The position numbers and the translations under genes were made by a program. A stretch of 64,000 nucleotides of DNA. It comes from Brienomyrus brachyistius. Its lineage: Eukaryota > Chordata > Actinopteri > Osteoglossiformes > Mormyridae. Below, one piece after another: positions 25,159-37,588 of the stretch (position 1 is its first letter; each line of letters starts with the position of its first letter). The DNA lies in assembly GCF_023856365.1 (NCBI RefSeq), contig NC_064552.1:10265660-10329659 (forward strand), in the 5' to 3' direction. A model generated the notes under the pieces. It did not search any database and was not told the DNA's origin. It saw only the letters and a list, made by a program, of their open reading frames with translations.

Positions 25159-25787
25159 CCCTGCTGAAAAAAACCTGTTTGACCAACTTAAGATGGTTGA
25201 GCAGTTTATGACAGTTGACCAGCTTAAGGCGTGTTTTTGCTCGATGGTTTGATGGTTTAGCTCTGGGGTAGGCAGCCCTGATCTTGCAGTGCCGGTATCC
25301 AGCAGGTTTCCTATCTTACCGGACGAGACTATCTGCTTGTGATCAGGTGTGGTTCATCAGAGACCAGGTAGGATGGAAAACCTGCTGGATACCGGTACTC
25401 CAGGGTCAGGATTGCCTGCCCCTAGTTTAGCTGGTCATACCACCTTATAGGGGTCATTTTAGTTGATTTAGCTGGTCATACTAGCACGACTGGCTTGATA
25501 GGCTAGCCACTAGCATGACCAACCAGTGACCCACCCCACTAAACCATCAAAGAGCAGCAAGAACTAGGAAAGAACCATCTAAGACCATCTTAGATCATCT
25601 TAGACTAGGGGAATTTTTAGCTGTTGAAAAGATCAAGTTTACCTGGGGCTTGACTTGCATATTGGCATTGGGGCAAAAATCCTCGGGGCTACAGCACTGA
25701 GGGATCAGATCAAATGACACCCATGACTTAGACCAGCTAAAACCAGCTCAAACCAGCTGGTTTTTAGCTGTTTTTTTTCCAGGAGGG
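25159..25787. mobile_element. Outer foldback/MITE-like element with terminal inverted repeats
   Basis: The left end CCCTGCTGAAAAAAACCTG pairs with the right end (reverse complement CCCTCCTGGAAAAAAAACAG). The interior is rich in AGCTGGT and ACCAGCT motifs, including AAACCAGCTGGTTT near the right end. This matches a foldback repeat common in fish genomes, as I recall it. It is interrupted by a second element at 25263-25434. No outer target duplication was resolved. Confidence 0.65.
25263..25434. mobile_element. Nested hAT-like MITE with 8-bp target-site duplication
   Basis: The 172-bp element has inverted ends: CTGGGGTAGGC on the left and TAGGGGCAGGC on the right (as reverse complement). Long internal arms include CCGGTATCCAGCAGGTTT, matched in reverse complement by AAACCTGCTGGATACCGG. 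The octamer GTTTAGCT is directly duplicated at 25255-25262 and 25435-25442. An 8-bp duplication is the hAT signature. Confidence 0.85.
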
Positions 25788-26582
25788 TCGTCTTCATAGT
25801 CAAGTTTATATATTCCTTTACTGAAGCCTGTGTAGCAGGCTTGCCCAAGGGGCGCCCAGCCTTTTTTTACAGTGAGAGCCACTTTTACAAAGAAAATACA
25901 TGGACGAGCTACTGAATCACAATGGTGATTTGGGGGGCGGGGGGGCCCTCTGTATATTTTGCTGACTGGGAGGTGGCCCCCCTTAATCTTACAATTAGCC
26001 AATCACAAATGGCCATTTGGCCACTAATGAAATAAAGCATTAGCCCTTAATCGTCTTGCGATTGACCTGGAAAGAGGCCATGATTGTCCAGTCAGTCACT
26101 GTCGAGGGGTTGGGCGGCCATGCTGTTTAGGATATGGGGGATGCCGTTCTCATGAAGAACACGACTGTCTGCACACCTCTCAGACTACATACTGCACACC
26201 CACCAGGCTGAAAAAAAATGCTGAATGCAGGTTCATGCTTAGCATAAGCTGTTTTTAAATGTTCTGTCTTGGACAATGACTCACCTGTCGCTCTGTCGAA
26301 TGTGCCTGTAGGGGTCTGAGGTTGAAGGTAGCCTGAATAAATGTACCAATTTTTAGCATTTCAAATGACGTTAGACTATCTAGCAGTATAGATGATATTT
26401 GGCAACTTTGCAATAAGACATTTCTGGGCGAAATTCTTGTCAAGAAGAAATACAGCTGGAAATTTACTTTGGATTTCTAATACCTGCTGGGATTAAAGGA
26501 TTTACTGTGTGCACCTTTTGCATGTTTATAAGGGTTGTATTGCTCTGGAGTTATGCAAGATGTATTCTGCAGATGGTGTAGC

Positions 26583-26947
26583 AAGGGGGTGGCATGGTGC
26601 TGCAGTGGTTAGCACTGTTGCCTCACACCTCTGGGACCCAGGTTCGAGTCTCCACCTGGGTTACATGTGTGTGGAGTTTGCATGTTCTCCCCATGTCATC
26701 GTGGGGTTTTCTCCGGGTACTCCGGTTTCCCCCCACAGTCCAAAAACATGCTGAGGCTAATTAGAGTTGCTAAATTGCCCGTAGGTGTGCATGTGAGAGT
26801 GAATGGTGTGTGAGTGTGCCCTGCGATGGGCTGGCCCCCCATCCTGGGTTATTCCCTGCCTCATACCCATTGCTTCCAGCATAGGCACCGGACCCCCCCG
26901 CGACCCAGTAGGATAAGCAGTTTGAAAAATGGATGGATGGATGGATG
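26583..26947 (+). mobile_element. tRNA-derived SINE, family A, second copy
   Basis: Same family and orientation as 14800-15144, with the B box GGTTCGAGTCT at 26641-26651 and an (ATGG)n tail at 26929-26950. It keeps an internal segment (AATTAGAGTTGCTAAATTGC) that is partly missing from the first copy. An imperfect 11-bp duplication (GATGGTGTAGC at 26572, GATGATGTAGC at 26948) flanks it. Confidence 0.88.
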
Positions 26948-27607
26948 GATGATGTAGCCTTTTATAGTAATGTATTGTAATATTATGATAATGTTGAGAA
27001 TACTATAATAATGTTTTTCACATTTTTCCTGCTTAGTTTGAGTCATTTTTATGCTTTACCCACATTACCAGTCATTTATAAAGCTTGACTGTATTGCCTG
27101 TGAGTGTTTTACAAAAAGGGGGGGAAGTCAGAAATAAAAGGACAAAATGAATGAAAACCTTTGAATAGAGGTAATTTTAATACAATGTTTGATGCTTGTC
27201 CTTATTTATCTAACTACCCAAGCACCATAATATATGAATTTAAAAGGTAAAATGTATTGAATGTGAAGTTAGACATGCAGTGATGTTTTGGACTAGTGTG
27301 AGTAAATATCAGCATACAGGGATGGATTTCGCTTGAATGCAAAATCTGCTGCTGCTCTATGAACAGTACATTGGCAATGCGTCTGTAAGTGGCATGTGGG
27401 AGCCTGCTGTAGTGATTTAGCCAAATATTGGGGTCAGACACACACATCCTCAATCTCTTTCATATTTTGAATCTGCACAATCTCACGGTAATTTATATAT
27501 ATATATATAATATATACAGATACTTTGCCAAGCTAGTAAGTCATGAGACTGGGAAGTGAGAACCATTTGTATGACAGATATGATTTGAGGTCGTGATATT
27601 AGATTGT

Positions 27608-28095
27608 GATGGCAGAAAGGATCAAGGAGCTCTCCTTTACAGATTCCAGCGATGTCATCTTTAGTGATATCAGATGAAGATGGCAAAAAGGATCAAGGAG
27701 CTCTCCTTTACAGATTCCAGCGATGTCATCTTTAGTGATATCAGATGAAGATGGCAAAAAGGATCAAGGAGCTCTCCTTTACAGATTCCAGCGATGTCAT
27801 CTTTAGTGATATCAGATGAAGATGGCGAAAAGGATCAAGGAGCTCTCTATTAAGGATTGCAGTAATACCATCTTCAGTGATATCAGATGAAGATGACAAA
27901 AACGTTCAAAGAGCTCTGCTCCACTGATTGCAGTGATGTCATGTCTAGTGATATTAGATGAAGATAACAGAAAGGATCAAGGAGCTTTCTATCATAGATG
28001 CGGTGAGGTCATCTTTAGTGATATCAGATGAAGATGGCACAAAAAGTTCAAAGAGTTGTGCTGCACCGATCCCAGTGATGTCACCTCTAATGATT
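27608..28095. repeat. 71-bp satellite-like tandem array, about 7 copies
   Basis: Units starting GATGGCAAAAAGGATCAAGG begin at 27608, 27679, 27750, 27821, 27892, 27963 and 28033. The period is 71 bp six times, with one step of 70. The first three or four copies are nearly identical and later ones are increasingly diverged. Confidence 0.95.
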
Positions 28096-30499
28096 CCTGT
28101 ATCAGATGCAGAATAGCTCGCATTTACATGTCAGCTCGGATGGGAAAGAACTGTATCATATCTCATAATGAGCTGTTTGCTTGAATGACTGTTCCAGGCT
28201 GCTGAATATAAGACACAGGGAAAAAGACTTACCATTCGTTTCAGATGGATGCTGCCCCTGGTTTCACTGACAGGCCTTTCTTGCCTGGTCTCGTTCACTT
28301 GCTTGTAACGCAGGTATTCTGTTATTTAAATTGCTTACCTGGTGGACTAACAGAGGAGAGATGAGGCTGGAAAATAACTCGGGCGGGAGGAAACGGTGAA
28401 ACCTGGCGCCCGTAAGGAGAGGAGTGTGGGGGATGAAAGCAGGGGCTCAGGCAGCTGAGGGGAAGGCGGGGGCACGACCGTGCTGAGTGATGGACACCTG
28501 CGAGTCGTTCCGGAAGCACCTGGGGTCCTGGCACATAGGAGAGCTGGGGACTCCTGGTCACATGGGACTAGCAGGTATAAGCGAAGACCCCCCTCCACCA
28601 TCCAAGCCACATTACTTGCTTTTATGAGCGAATCTTACATGTTGACCGGCTCACAATTTTCTGGTATGTACCATGTATATTTAGACTTTAGCTGTTCTAT
28701 GACGTTTTACTTGGTTTTAAGTATGGAGGAGTAATCGTAGAGCAGAAACATACACAAATTCATTGTTAATAGTTATTATGCTGTGAAGCAATGGTATAGA
28801 TTTGTGCATGGACAGTAGGGACACGTCCTTACCAATGTTGAGGGAGTACGGTGGTGTGTGTGGGGGGGGGTGTTTGGGGCCGGTTTGATCCCTTCAGTGT
28901 TGGTAACAAACCACGCCCTTGCTGTTTACGTTAATGTTCTCCTAATTTGGAATACGTTATTTAATTTCCACCTTCTGACGAGCTTTTTTCCAGCATTTCA
29001 TCCTCATGGCGCAGTACTTCCAATTTATCCTGGCAGTTGAATGTCTTGTAAAAGCATAAAAATGCCTCATTTAAATTCTTCCTTTCGATAAGCAAACGTT
29101 CTTCAGAATTTTCCAGTTTATGGCATGACTCTGCTTTTTATAATTATGTGTTGCTTACTTTTGGAATTTAATTAGTGAGGCATTTTAAAAATTAAAAAAA
29201 TATATAGCCTCCCTTGGGGAAAAAAACGTGGTAATTATGCGAGATCCTTTCACTCTGGATGTACTGGTTTAGTAGAGTGTAAACACTAGTAGCAGAATCT
29301 CGCCACGAGGAAAGAAAAGAATTGTAGTTGTCAGTTTCCCCTACTGCTGCTCCAAGGAAAAAATTTGATCCTTGACACACAGGTATGAGGTTGACAGCTC
29401 TGGCTGACATTCGTCTTGTTAAAAAATTCAGAGAAAACCCAGTTGGAGCTACAAAGATCTACAGAGTGTAGGGAAAGACTTGCTTCATCAGTTCTCCGCA
29501 TATAAACAATATCATTGCCACAGAGACCATTGACTATATATCATGCAGCATTTTTAGAAAAACATTATTTATTGTGATTTATCTTGTGCTTACAAAAAAA
29601 TACTTTCGTAAAAGTATGCTTCGTTTCATTCTGTAAAATCTGCTATGCATTCTTAGATTACTCAAGCTTGTAATCTGTATAGTGCAACACTATATTATAT
29701 ATTTATATAAATAATAAGGAATGTTAGTCATGTTTAAAAGGCCTACGTGTGGTTTGTGCTCCCATGATATAAAAAAAATCTCTGCTGCACTTCTAGAAGT
29801 TTCCGGTCTGCTGGTGGTATGCAGTGTCGCCATTTCAGTGATGGAAAAAGGCGTAAGAGACAAACAAAAGGATGTTTCTTTTCCTGTACTATAAATATGC
29901 ATCGGCTTAATAAGATGATCCGAGGAAAGTCTTGCTGTACAATCCGTGTCCGTATTTGGTATCTTCCTGCCAAGCCTAGCCTGCGTTTTTTAAACTGTTA
30001 AGCACTTAATCATTCTCCTCCCAAGCAGGCTGCTTTCCTTCACGTGAATGAGTCTTGTTGTAGTCTTTATGTTTGGTCAAGTTCACACTTCCAGGCCTGT
30101 GTAGTCTTCTTCTGCGTGATTATACACTTCCTTTCTGTCAGACCCTGACAACCTGCAGAAAAGCAGATCTTTAAAACCTACTAATCACAACAGCAAGGAA
30201 ACATAAATCTACTCTGGGCTACCTTCCAGGACAGGTAAACTGACCCTGTTGACTGGTTTTCCTTAAGGGCTTCCTCTGGTAAATGTACAAAATTTTCATT
30301 CAGATTAACGGCCGTTCAGGGCGGTGTGCAATCCATTCTGCACAGAAAAACATACGCAGGCTCAGTGCTGTAAGCAAATATTTGCAGTAAAATTTAATAT
30401 AACAAACTGCTTCATTGGCTTCTCAGATATACAGTCCGCCATGTCTGAAATTAGGCTGTAAAGAAATGGCTATCACAGACAGTATTTAAAAATTCATTC

Positions 30500-30572
30500 C
30501 AGGATAGGCTCCAGACCCCCGATGACTCTGAATAGGACAAACGATTACAAAATATGGATCGACGGATAGAAC
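30500..30572 (+). mobile_element. Degraded SINE family A tail
   Basis: CCAGGATAGGCTCCAGACCC, then GACTCTGAATAGGACAAACG and ATGGATCGACGGATAG, correspond to the GGGATAGGCTCC ... GGATAAGCAG ... ATGGATGG tail of the SINE at 14800-15144. The head is missing. Confidence 0.55.
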
Positions 30573-32135
30573 TGATGCTTCCTAAAAGTTCTTTCACTTC
30601 GAAGACATCATGTCCTTCCTCAGGAGAGAACAAAGAAAGATATTTTACTTCTAGAAGGGGTTGTGTGTTCATAAATATTCCGGGACCACTGGCAATGACA
30701 CAGCGTAATCCATGATCTGCCTTTAAATGGATCTCGTCATTTGTCTGTGTACATCATGTCTATCAAGGCAGCTATTGAGTGACCATGAAAAGCCGACTCA
30801 TTTCCTCTGTCGATTCCTTCAAACCTCTATCCTGTGCTGATCTTTCAGATAAGCGTGTTCAACTGCTCTCGGAGAGATGCGTCCATGCTTCAGTAATGAG
30901 TTGCAGAAATTGCTTCTTGCCGGCTGTAATTTCTATATCACTTGTTCCACGTTGCTGTTTTCTGTTCGGGCCCAGAAGTAGGCAGAATCTGAAGATTGGG
31001 GCCAAAGGTGTGAGCGCTGTAATTTTAGGGCTGATGCAAACATCTGAAGATCACAAAGACCAAGCAATAATGGAGAGTATGCAAAGCGACTCACCATTGA
31101 GTGTCAGAGCGTTATACATGACAGATGTGCACTCCATCTTTTTTTTTCCGCCTCTCTTGGTTTTCACAGGAGTGAGGCATCTGTTAACCCGAAAGTACGT
31201 TTTGTACACACTTTTGTCCTCCTTTGCTAACACTGTAGTCAAAATGACTACAGGGTACCACACAGGCCTCCTGCTGTCAGCGATAACTCACTGCGCCTCA
31301 GCAACCTACAATACCCTCCTGTTCAGTTGTCACAGACTGTCAGATAGATGCCAGGCAAGCCCTCGATGACCTGTGATTAATGCCCGGCTTCTGAATTTAG
31401 GATTTTATAGATTACTTGCTACTCAGGTCCCTACCGCTTCTTTTAAACTTATGAAGTACATGCCGATAAGATGACTTGAAAAAGACTATTATTAAAATAT
31501 GTCTGATCTCCATGGCATATATTTTTTTTTCTAAGGAAGCGATAAGCCACCAGGCTTTGTCGAAGTACAGGTGGGAATTAAGTGTCTCATGTGTGTAATT
31601 TCTTTTCCATTAAGAGCGATATGCCTAGAATTTATTAGGTAATGGTCTGCGCAGAAGCGGGCAGCTTCAACCCCTTCTGATGGCGTTTGAAAGAAAAGGA
31701 AGAGAATTCCATCCTTTCAGGAAATGTCCCGTGAATACTGGGGGCCACTGGTCAATTTGCATTCGAGAAAATCAGATAGTCAAATGTCATTCAAAGCAGA
31801 TGATCGGGCCTGGAATCGGCTGTCGGGAGGAGAGTCATTTTCTGGCGTGCGAGGAATTTATTTCTGATATCGTATGTTTGGGAAAACAGTGATGATGAAG
31901 TTGTGATAGAGCACGTGGAGCCCACAACCAAATTTTTGCTTGCAAATGAAAGGTAAATTTGCCCTGGTGGAGGCAAATCAAAAGGTGAAAAGGTTAAGGG
32001 TGTTAGTAATATTGCATGAAGACAAACTTGCTGGGTCTTCTAATGCTACATATTAGACATGAACCCTTGGGTACGGATTATTATAAGTATTTCTGCACTG
32101 TAATATATTAACATACTTTTTTTTTCTCCTTTTAG

Positions 32136-32249
32136 ATGGGAAGGTGGAAGTTACAAAGGAGGGAGTGAAGCTTTGCACCATGGGTCCGGGAAAGGTGTTT
32201 GGAGAACTGGCCATTCTCTACAACTGCACCCGGACAGCCACAGTCAAGA
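32136..32249 (+). CDS. prkg1: prkg1 exon 3, cGMP-binding core of CNB-A
   Basis: The acceptor follows a long pyrimidine run (CTTTTTTTTTCTCCTTTTAG) ending at 32135. The exon completes D158, encodes G159-K195 and gives the first base of T196. It carries the phosphate-binding cassette: [17 protein letters not shown], with F179, G180, E181 (binds the ribose 2'-OH in the family), R190 (binds the cyclic phosphate) and T191, the Thr that gives CNB domains of PKG their cGMP preference. R190/T191 correspond to human I-beta R192/T193, which agrees with the two-residue shorter linker in exon 1. All key ligand residues are present, so CNB-A should bind cGMP. The donor is GTAAGC at 32250, followed within 10 bp by a C-rich run. 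Confidence 0.96.
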
Positions 32250-33467
32250 GTAAGCTTTCCCCCCCACCCCCCACCCCCCACGCCCCAGAACTTATAGAAT
32301 GTTCCACCAAGCACTCTCTGAATCCAGTGACACAATCCGCATGTGAGTAGGCAATTTAGCATAATTTCCTTAAATGCATTGAGTAAAAATGACTTGACAG
32401 ATTCACCCCCTCTTTATTATTACAGTTGTAACTATGACATCACTATGAAATAACTAAGATACATGTCATGTGTTCGATAATAGTCAGTATTTTCAGATCT
32501 TAACTGCACTGGATCAACTGAATGCTCACATGAAGGCAAAGCTTTTTTCCTCGCGACTTGTAAAGTTTGAGCTCAGTATTACGTGACGCACTCAGGAGAA
32601 CTTTCTAGAATGAAACACGGAGACAAAGCAATTTCATTAGACGCAGGTAAAGTTAATGTGATGGAAAAGGCAAATTGAAACGGATGCCTCCATTAAGGAG
32701 CCGTGCTGCTGGTTCCCCCATCCAAACCAGTCGCATTTTTCAACTTTTGTCTGCTTCCAGGACAAAAACAAATGCAAATTCTGTGAGCAGCAGCTGCAGC
32801 TTTCTGAAATCTGATTAGGCATTTTTATTTGCGCCATCCACTTCAATTGTTTTCATAATTCAAACCTGAGAGTACTTTGCAATATTTTTCATGCGTTTCA
32901 CACGCACACGCGCATGCACACTCTCTCCGTCTCTCTCGCTTATATTCAATTATATATATGAAATACTTTGGAAAGAAATCAGGGCCTTTAATGAGACTAT
33001 TATCTTGGTAATAGGCCAGATTTATCAGTAATGTCAGAACTGAAAAACATCCTTAGAAGAAACGTCAGTTAGATTTTGACCCATATTTGTGACTGAAGTT
33101 ACATGTCCTGTTAGGTCACTTCTGATTCTTGGACAGATGAGAAACAGTCCTTGCTATGATTACTAACTACCGGTGTCACTGTGCCCCCAAGTTGTATCTG
33201 TCTGTGCGTTAATGCTCGGTTTAATGCCCAGAGCGAGGCATGAGGTCCATGATTTAGTTAGAGGCGATTGTAGGGACACGGTTAGCCAAAAAATTCCATG
33301 GGGCCCTCCCACATACCCCGCCCAATATGATAAAATGTATGACCATTATTTTACCGTAGCAGCGAGGATGATGGGGCAGAATGTCCAGACCTGTCAGGTC
33401 ACCTGTGGCCAGAAGTGTTTTACGTGTGGAAATTTCCAGAAGGGGGATTTGGTACAAGCTTAGGAAA

Positions 33468-34071
33468 CTGCCTCCGTCTATGTCGCACACTGCCTCCTTC
33501 TGTGTCGCACGCTGCCTCTGTCTGTGTCGGACGCTGCCTCCTTCTATGTCACAGTCTGCCTCTGTCTATGTTGGACACTGCCTCAGTCTATGTCACACAT
33601 TGCCTTCGTCTATGTCGCACTCTGCCTCCGTCTATGTTGGACACTGCCTCAGTCTATGTCGCACATTGCCTCCGTCTGTGTCGGACGCTGCCTCCGTCTG
33701 TGTCGGACGCTGCCTCCGTCTGTGTCGGACGCTGCCTCCGTCTGTGTCGGACGCTGCCTCAGTCTATGTCGCACATTGCCTCCTTCTGTGTCGCACGCTG
33801 CCTCCGTCTGTGTCGGACGCTGCCTCCTTCTGTGTCGCACGCTGCCTCCGTCTGTGTCGGACGCTGCCTCCGTCTGTGTCGCACGCTGCCTCCGTCTGTG
33901 TCGGACGCTGCCTCCGTCTGTGTCGGACGCTGCCTGTCATGATAATGAGGCTGCACAGAGCACCTGCATGGATCTTCATGAAAGAACTAAGGTGAAGGTC
34001 TATGTCGCACGCTGCCTCCGTCTATGTCGCACGCTGCCTCCGTCTATGTTGGACGCTGCCTCCGTCTATAT
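33468..34071. repeat. 22-bp minisatellite, about 24 copies, interrupted by 63 bp
   Basis: The unit GCTGCCTCCGTCTGTGTCGG+AC repeats through 33468-33935 (about 21 copies) and again at 34000-34071 (about 3). Variants include TCTATG versus TCTGTG, GGACG versus GCACG, and ACATTGCC. Edge copies on both sides carry TCTATG, while the interior is homogenised to TCTGTG. Because 22 is not a multiple of 3 and the unit lacks plus-strand stops, all three forward frames stay open, giving false long ORFs. Confidence 0.97.
33938..34000 (+). repeat. 63-bp exact copy of 35009-35071 inside the minisatellite
   Basis: The segment starting CATGATAATGAGGCTGCACA and ending AACTAAGGTGAAGGTC is identical, base for base, to 35009-35071. 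It separates the last three minisatellite units from the main array. Confidence 0.95.
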
Positions 34072-35008
34072 CAGCCCTGATGTCTGGCAGTTACTCACTG
34101 CCCTTTTTTGGGCCAAATCAATTCAGCGGCGAGCAAGCAATGGACATATGCCACCGCAAAATGAGAGGGCAGTGAGGTAAATGGAGCTTTTGTGGCAGTT
34201 TAATAACCTCTGCCTTTAAAACCGAATACAATTGGTTGGGGTGGAGAGAAAATTGCTGTTGTCCCCGTTATATGGGATATACGCGTATCAGTTCTGCTGT
34301 GGTTTTGAATAACAGATTAAGTGATTTTGGTTGGGGTCTGGTTGTGCAGCAGGATTACACAGCAGGAACTGTCAGAATGCTTCAGTGTTTCGCTTGGGAG
34401 CAACCGAAATATGTTCTTATAAGAAAACCCAACGCAATAAACGAAACAAACGAAATTACAGGCGCACATTCGTTAATATAGATGCATGGAAACACAATGG
34501 CATTAGTGCAATCAGTTTTTCTGGACAGTCAGAGAAAACGAATGTAATTGCACACACACATGCGCACAAGGCAACACCCTGACAGTTTCAGTTCTGTTTC
34601 TGCTGTTTCCAACGGTTCCTCCACCTGTTATTTTTGCACATTTTATTCCAAGTGACAGGTCCATCAAAGCTGGGCTTTTTCAGCCTGGGGTTTGCGATCC
34701 CTTGGGCATCTGTGCAGTGGCTCAGAGGGTCTGCAGTAATGTATCATGAACTGATGAAATGCAAGGGGTCCCTAGTTGGAGCTGCAAAATATTCAAGGGG
34801 ACCCCCATCTTCCCCAAGACAGCTGTTACAGAAGCCTTCTCCCAACCTTTAGTATGTAGTTACTTAGGTGATCATGTTTTTAAATATGGTGGTTTAAGAA
34901 AGATTGAAGACGCTCACACCAAAGCCAAGTGGCTGTCCTCTCATCAGACCAGCCTGCCTTTGGATACCCATGAAATGGACGTATGGAATGGAAAGATCCG
35001 GCTTCAAG

Positions 35009-35071
35009 CATGATAATGAGGCTGCACAGAGCACCTGCATGGATCTTCATGAAAGAACTAAGGTGAAGGTC
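35009..35071 (+). repeat. 63-bp segment duplicated into the minisatellite
   Basis: The second occurrence of the 63-bp sequence, 1,071 bp downstream of the first, is embedded in apparently single-copy intron sequence. That context suggests it is the source copy. Confidence 0.9.
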
Positions 35072-36699
35072 ATGATGGTGCTGAAGGTCCTGGGGGCCGG
35101 ATCCATCTGACCGCAACCAGCAGGCGCCACCTTGTCCCCAGAGACCGCTGCCACTTCGCTGGGTCCGTCCCAGTTGTTTGGCTTGTCGGTGTTCATAAAA
35201 GGCATTCCAGCTAGCGAATTTAAGGCTTGAGACATATTTGGGGGGGGGGGGGCACTGCACTGTGCTAGTCCTTCCCTTCAGACTCTGCTCGCTTACCGTG
35301 TGCCTGTTGCCATAGACACGTGTCCAGCCTGATTTTACCGAGCCTCGGGAGAGAGGGGGAGGGCAAGTCCTGTGCATGGCACAGATCCAGGAGGGGGCTT
35401 CTGTTTTACTAATGCAACTGTTATGGGTTAAGAACCCAGCTCCTGATGTAGCGGATGGGTGACATTGAGAATCGGATCCAGTACCATAGATGGGGGAGGC
35501 GGGCTTCCAGGAAAGGTTTTTTTTGTTGTTGAAATGTACCAGAATTTGCTGCCCAGCTACTAGGGACTATATGGTTATAAGCTTGTAGAACATGTGACCG
35601 TGTGACCATTGGATTGCTAGGTTGAAATGTAATTTGCATAAATTCAAGTAGTACGACATCTGGAATACAGCATATAAGGACTCAGGATGAACTGTCCATG
35701 TACTGTCAGCTTACTAATATTACAGAATATGTAAATATTTATCTGTATGCAATCCAAGCCCCTTTGATAATGGACTCGTCTGAATGTAACGTGCTTTGAG
35801 AACGGACTCCATGGCGGAGTTACAGAGTTCATTTTTTCACATCACCAGACAGTCGCCGCGGGTGGGGGATCCACACAGGCTCTGAGGCGCCCCTTGTATT
35901 TTTTTGTGTGAAATGATTTATCGATCACAGTCTTTAATTTCAGGAACCTAATCTCGACGAATGGGTACATTTTGCTGACGTTTTGACTGAGGTGTGGCAC
36001 TGCTGGGTCACACGGATGAATTTGCATGCTCACATACACCTATTTACATTGCTCCTAGAAAGGCAGCATGTGGTCTCTCACTATTTTACATACCTCCGTC
36101 CAACCGGCTGCATTACGATCTGTGAAAAGGCCTCGTGTGTATTAGATTATTGTCTGTGGCCTTGTTTGGATGTTTCCTTGCTGTGGAAACCTTATAAAGT
36201 CAGATTGCAGTGTTTGATGAGAGTAATAATCTGCTTTCGATATGCGGTTAAAGGTGGAAGACAACTGGGGACAGACATGACTCACCATTTATCTTTGGTT
36301 TAAGAGGACAGCCGGTGTTTCTGCGGGCGAATAATGAGCATGATGGGTGTATATGATGAAATGTGGCCAAACAGTGCAGGTGGGCCGAATGCGGCTGAAA
36401 GAGCTGCGAGATGCCTTCTAGGCAGCTGTGATTTACCCCTGTGGGCCTCCTCCCCATGCTTTTAGAGTGCCGTGGTCTGTGGACGAGTGAGGGCGGTCTG
36501 CTGATGTTGGTGGAAGTACATGCCGACTCCTTTACTCCATTACCAGGAGTTACCCATAATGCACTTGACTTTCTCGACCTGATCTCACCAGGAACCTTAC
36601 AGGGATTCGCAGCAGTAAATGAGTTTTGGGGCCCAATCATAATCGTAAGTGTCCAGGTGTTATAAATTCACATCATTTAGAGTATTACCAAATCTTGAC

Positions 36700-36935
36700 T
36701 GAGTGTGTGGCTCAACGGGTTAGGATTTGTGATGGGAAGGTCACTGGTTCGGATCCCTGGGCAGACACAGTCATACCACCGTCGGGCCCCTGGGCAGCAC
36801 CCTAGGGGCCCTGTAGAGGCACCGGACATTGGCTGTCCCTGTGCTGTGACTTTTCGGCTGGCTCTCATGTGTACGTGTGTCTCATGGGTGAAAGAGGGGA
36901 AAGGAGAACATCCCCCATGGTTATGAATACAGTAT
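36700..36935 (+). mobile_element. tRNA-derived SINE related to family B
   Basis: It has an A box (TGGCTCAACGG, 36708-36718) and a B box (GGTTCGGATCC, 36746-36756), followed by a body with CCCTGTGCTGTGACTTTTCG. There is no simple tail as in the copy at 11224, and the 3' end is unclear. Confidence 0.7.
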
Positions 36936-37326
36936 CACTGTTCTATATGCACATAACATACATTCCACCCATTTTTTTTTCAATTAAGTTTGAATAATGA
37001 GGTCAGCAAGGATTTACATTACAAAATGATGGTATATAAGTAGATTTTTATAGACGATAGAGTAAATAGATGTTCATTATCTTGCCGTCCTCACCCCTGG
37101 AGTATGTAGCGCTGTATCTCCGACACAAAGTAATTCACTATTAAAGAAGAGCAAGATAATAAAGATGAATCTCCTGTCAGACTCTTATCAGTGAAGTGGA
37201 AAGCCCCATTTGATGATACCGCACTCAGAAAACACTGAAAGCGATGGTGCTGTGTTATCTATGATTGCACTTACCTGAAATAGAATTTTGCTATTTTACT
37301 ATTGCCAGCCCCAGCTGTGTCCGACA

Positions 37327-37348
37327 CCCCCCCCCCCCCCCCCCCCCC
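37327..37348. repeat. Poly-C tract (22 nt)
   Basis: The longest C homopolymer in the window. Confidence 0.9.
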
Positions 37349-37588
37349 GCTGCTGAGTTCTTTTCACAAGTTGATTTAAAACACGCCGATTAACCTTCCT
37401 CAATATACTTAAAAACAAATTGCTTTTTGTATCAACAAAAGTACAGTACTGATAAGTACAAATAAATACAGTATTGTGCAGAAATTCTAGGCATTCGGTG
37501 TTTAAATGATCTTCATGTTGCTGTAAAACTATTAAATTATAACTATATCATGTCTGTCAAAGTTTATCAGCTTGGCTGTTTCAAAACT

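Noticed and set aside
27608..28095. CRISPR-like regular repeats
   Set aside because: The 71-bp units are contiguous with no unique spacers, and the genome is a vertebrate. This is a satellite.
33381..34180. Three overlapping long plus-strand ORFs rich in Cys, Leu, Arg and Ser
   Set aside because: They translate the 22-bp minisatellite. The unit has no stop in any forward frame, so all frames stay open by construction.
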